From Eubacterium ruminantium (GTDB taxonomy: Bacteria > Bacillota > Clostridia > Lachnospirales > Lachnospiraceae): 64,000 nucleotides of DNA. Below, in pieces: positions 62,853-64,000 of this stretch (position 1 is the first letter of the stretch; each line of letters begins with the position of its first letter). The position numbers were made by a program, and so were the translations under genes. The stretch covers positions 62,001 through 126,000 of the forward strand of contig NZ_FUXA01000009.1 in the NCBI RefSeq assembly GCF_900167085.1, read 5' to 3'. Under the pieces are notes generated by a model, which was not told where the DNA came from, did not search any database, and worked only from the letters and a program-made list of their open reading frames with translations.

Positions 62853-64000
62853 CTAATCGTTGAGGAATCCGTTGTAATTCCTTACGACCATCTTTGATTC
62901 GATCTGCTTAATTGTTTCAATGATAACACCAACTATGATGATAAGTGATGTACCACCGAATGAAACGTCTGCAGAAAACCTTCCACTGAAGAAGATTGGA
63001 ATAATTGCAATAATTATAAGTCCGATTACACCTATTATAACAATGTAGTTCAGTACTCTGTTAAGATATTCCTGTGTTGGCTTACCAGGTCTGATACCCG
63101 GAATAAATCCGCCGCTCTTCTTAAGGTTATTTGATACTTCCATCGGATTAAATGTGATTGAAGTATAGAAATAAGCAAAGAAGATAACAAGAAGTACATA
63201 TATAACAAGTCCAATATATGCATATCCGTATCCAGGCTTGAACCAATTATCCTGCTGAAGTCCGTGAAGGACCTTTGACCAAAATGTGCTCTTAACCTTT
63301 ACATTGAAGAGGTTAAGCATAATTGTTGGAACAGAAATAAGTGTTGATGCAAAGATGATTGGCATAACACCGCCGGTGTTAACCTTAAGTGGAATGTAAG
63401 AACTCTTACCACCAACCATTCTTCTTCCCTGCATCTTCTGAGCATATGATACAGGAATTCTTCTTTCAGCATCCTGAAGTATGATAACAAGTACTGTTGT
63501 TAAAATGATTACTGCAGCGATAATAGCTATTGAGTAAATCATATGAACAACGTCCTTGCCCTTTACGAACATATCATAAAGGTTCTTGAAATCTATAGGC
63601 ATTCTGGCAACGATATTTGCAAGAAGTACGATGGAAATACCATTTCCAACACCCTTCTCAGAAATTCTTTCACCAAGCCACATAACAAGTGCACTACCTG
63701 CTGTAAGTGTTATGATGATCACAGAAACAGGCGCGAAACCTGCTTTTGTGATGAAACCTTCTCTGCTGAAACCGATTGTAAGTCCGATACTCTCGATAAC
63801 AGCAAGAAGAATAGAAACAACTCTTGTAATAGCTGCCATTTTCTTACGACCATCGTCGCCATCTTTCTGCATTTCTTCAAGAGCAGGAATTGCAATTGTA
63901 AGAAGCTGCATAATAATTGACGATGTGATGTAAGGTGTAACTCCTAATGCAAATAGAGTCATCTGTGTAAAAGATCCACCGGTAAATGCATTAATAAGAT
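62853..64000 (-). CDS. secY: Preprotein translocase subunit SecY (5' end outside window)
   Basis: The central pore of the Sec translocon. The frame stays open to the window edge and the upstream residues LINAFTGGSFTQMTLFALGV are SecY sequence, so the ATG at 63962 is internal. Eight or more membrane helices are visible, plus the cytoplasmic loop RRIPVSYAQKMQGRRMVGGK and the C-terminal NPMEVSNNLKKSGGFIPGIR. It begins the conserved secY-adk-infA run; about 60-70 N-terminal residues are missing. Confidence 0.96.
   Translation of the reverse strand, partial: LINAFTGGSFTQMTLFALGVTPYITSSIIMQLLTIAIPALEEMQKDGDDGRKKMAAITRVVSILLAVIESIGLTIGFSREGFITKAGFAPVSVIIITLTAGSALVMWLGERISEKGVGNGISIVLLANIVARMPIDFKNLYDMFVKGKDVVHMIYSIAIIAAVIILTTVLVIILQDAERRIPVSYAQKMQGRRMVGGKSSYIPLKVNTGGVMPIIFASTLISVPTIMLNLFNVKVKSTFWSKVLHGLQQDNWFKPGYGYAYIGLVIYVLLVIFFAYFYTSITFNPMEVSNNLKKSGGFIPGIRPGKPTQEYLNRVLNYIVIIGVIGLIIIAIIPIFFSGRFSADVSFGGTSLIIIVGVIIETIKQIESKMVVRNYNGFLND

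Overview
The window looks like chromosomal DNA of a low-G+C Firmicute, most likely a Lachnospiraceae member (Butyrivibrio/Roseburia-like). Evidence: protein similarity patterns recognised by eye, the ribosomal-protein gene order, AGGAGG-type ribosome binding sites, many TTG/GTG starts, and TTGACA/TATAAT promoters, several with an extended TGn-TATAAT -10. No rRNA, tRNA, transposase, integrase or CRISPR array was seen. The assignment is inference; no database was searched.

Region 1 (0-20 kb). A methyltransferase and a membrane GGDEF protein read rightward and end in a bidirectional terminator. Facing them is a long leftward operon: MoxR ATPase - DUF58 - membrane transglutaminase - a cytoplasmic ParB-like/BMP fusion - metallophosphoesterase - citrate synthase. 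Upstream lie malic enzyme with a small coiled-coil protein. Next comes a four-gene leftward cluster: a MukF/JetA-like kleisin, a MukE/JetB-like protein, a MukB/JetC-like SMC ATPase, and a radical-SAM-family protein that has lost two of its three cluster cysteines. No JetD/MksG nuclease gene is visible.

Region 2 (20-36.5 kb). Glycolysis (class II aldolase, PfkB kinase), UvrA with a LexA-type box, an ABC-2 exporter, two secreted proteins (an InlB-repeat protein and a GH16 lipoprotein with a switch-like structured leader) and a GNAT enzyme. A 1.2-kb islet encoding a wHTH-HATPase-STAS-like protein sits just downstream of rpsI. It is bounded by mirrored arrays of phased ATTCGC sites and by a duplicated rpsI terminator.

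Region 3 (36.5-54.6 kb). A surface-glycan/secreted-protein island (FnIII, InlB-repeat and transglutaminase proteins, PaaK-like enzyme, two polytopic paralogues, WecE-type aminotransferase, two ATP-grasp ligases, GT2, flippase). It separates truA from rplM, which are adjacent in most Firmicutes. A candidate c-di-GMP-I riboswitch with a downstream terminator controls one surface protein of the island.

Region 4 (54.6-64 kb). The conserved secY-adk-infA-rpmJ-rpsM-rpsK-rpsD-rpoA-rplQ-ecfA-ecfT-truA cluster, with the two ECF ATPases fused into one unusual, C-terminally shortened protein. Several intergenic gaps carry unrelated short tandem repeats (12, 14-15, 18 and 23 bp units). The most promising undescribed elements are the arrayed islet at 34.27-35.48 kb, the condensin-like operon with its degenerate radical-SAM partner, and the glycan locus with paired ATP-grasp ligases.
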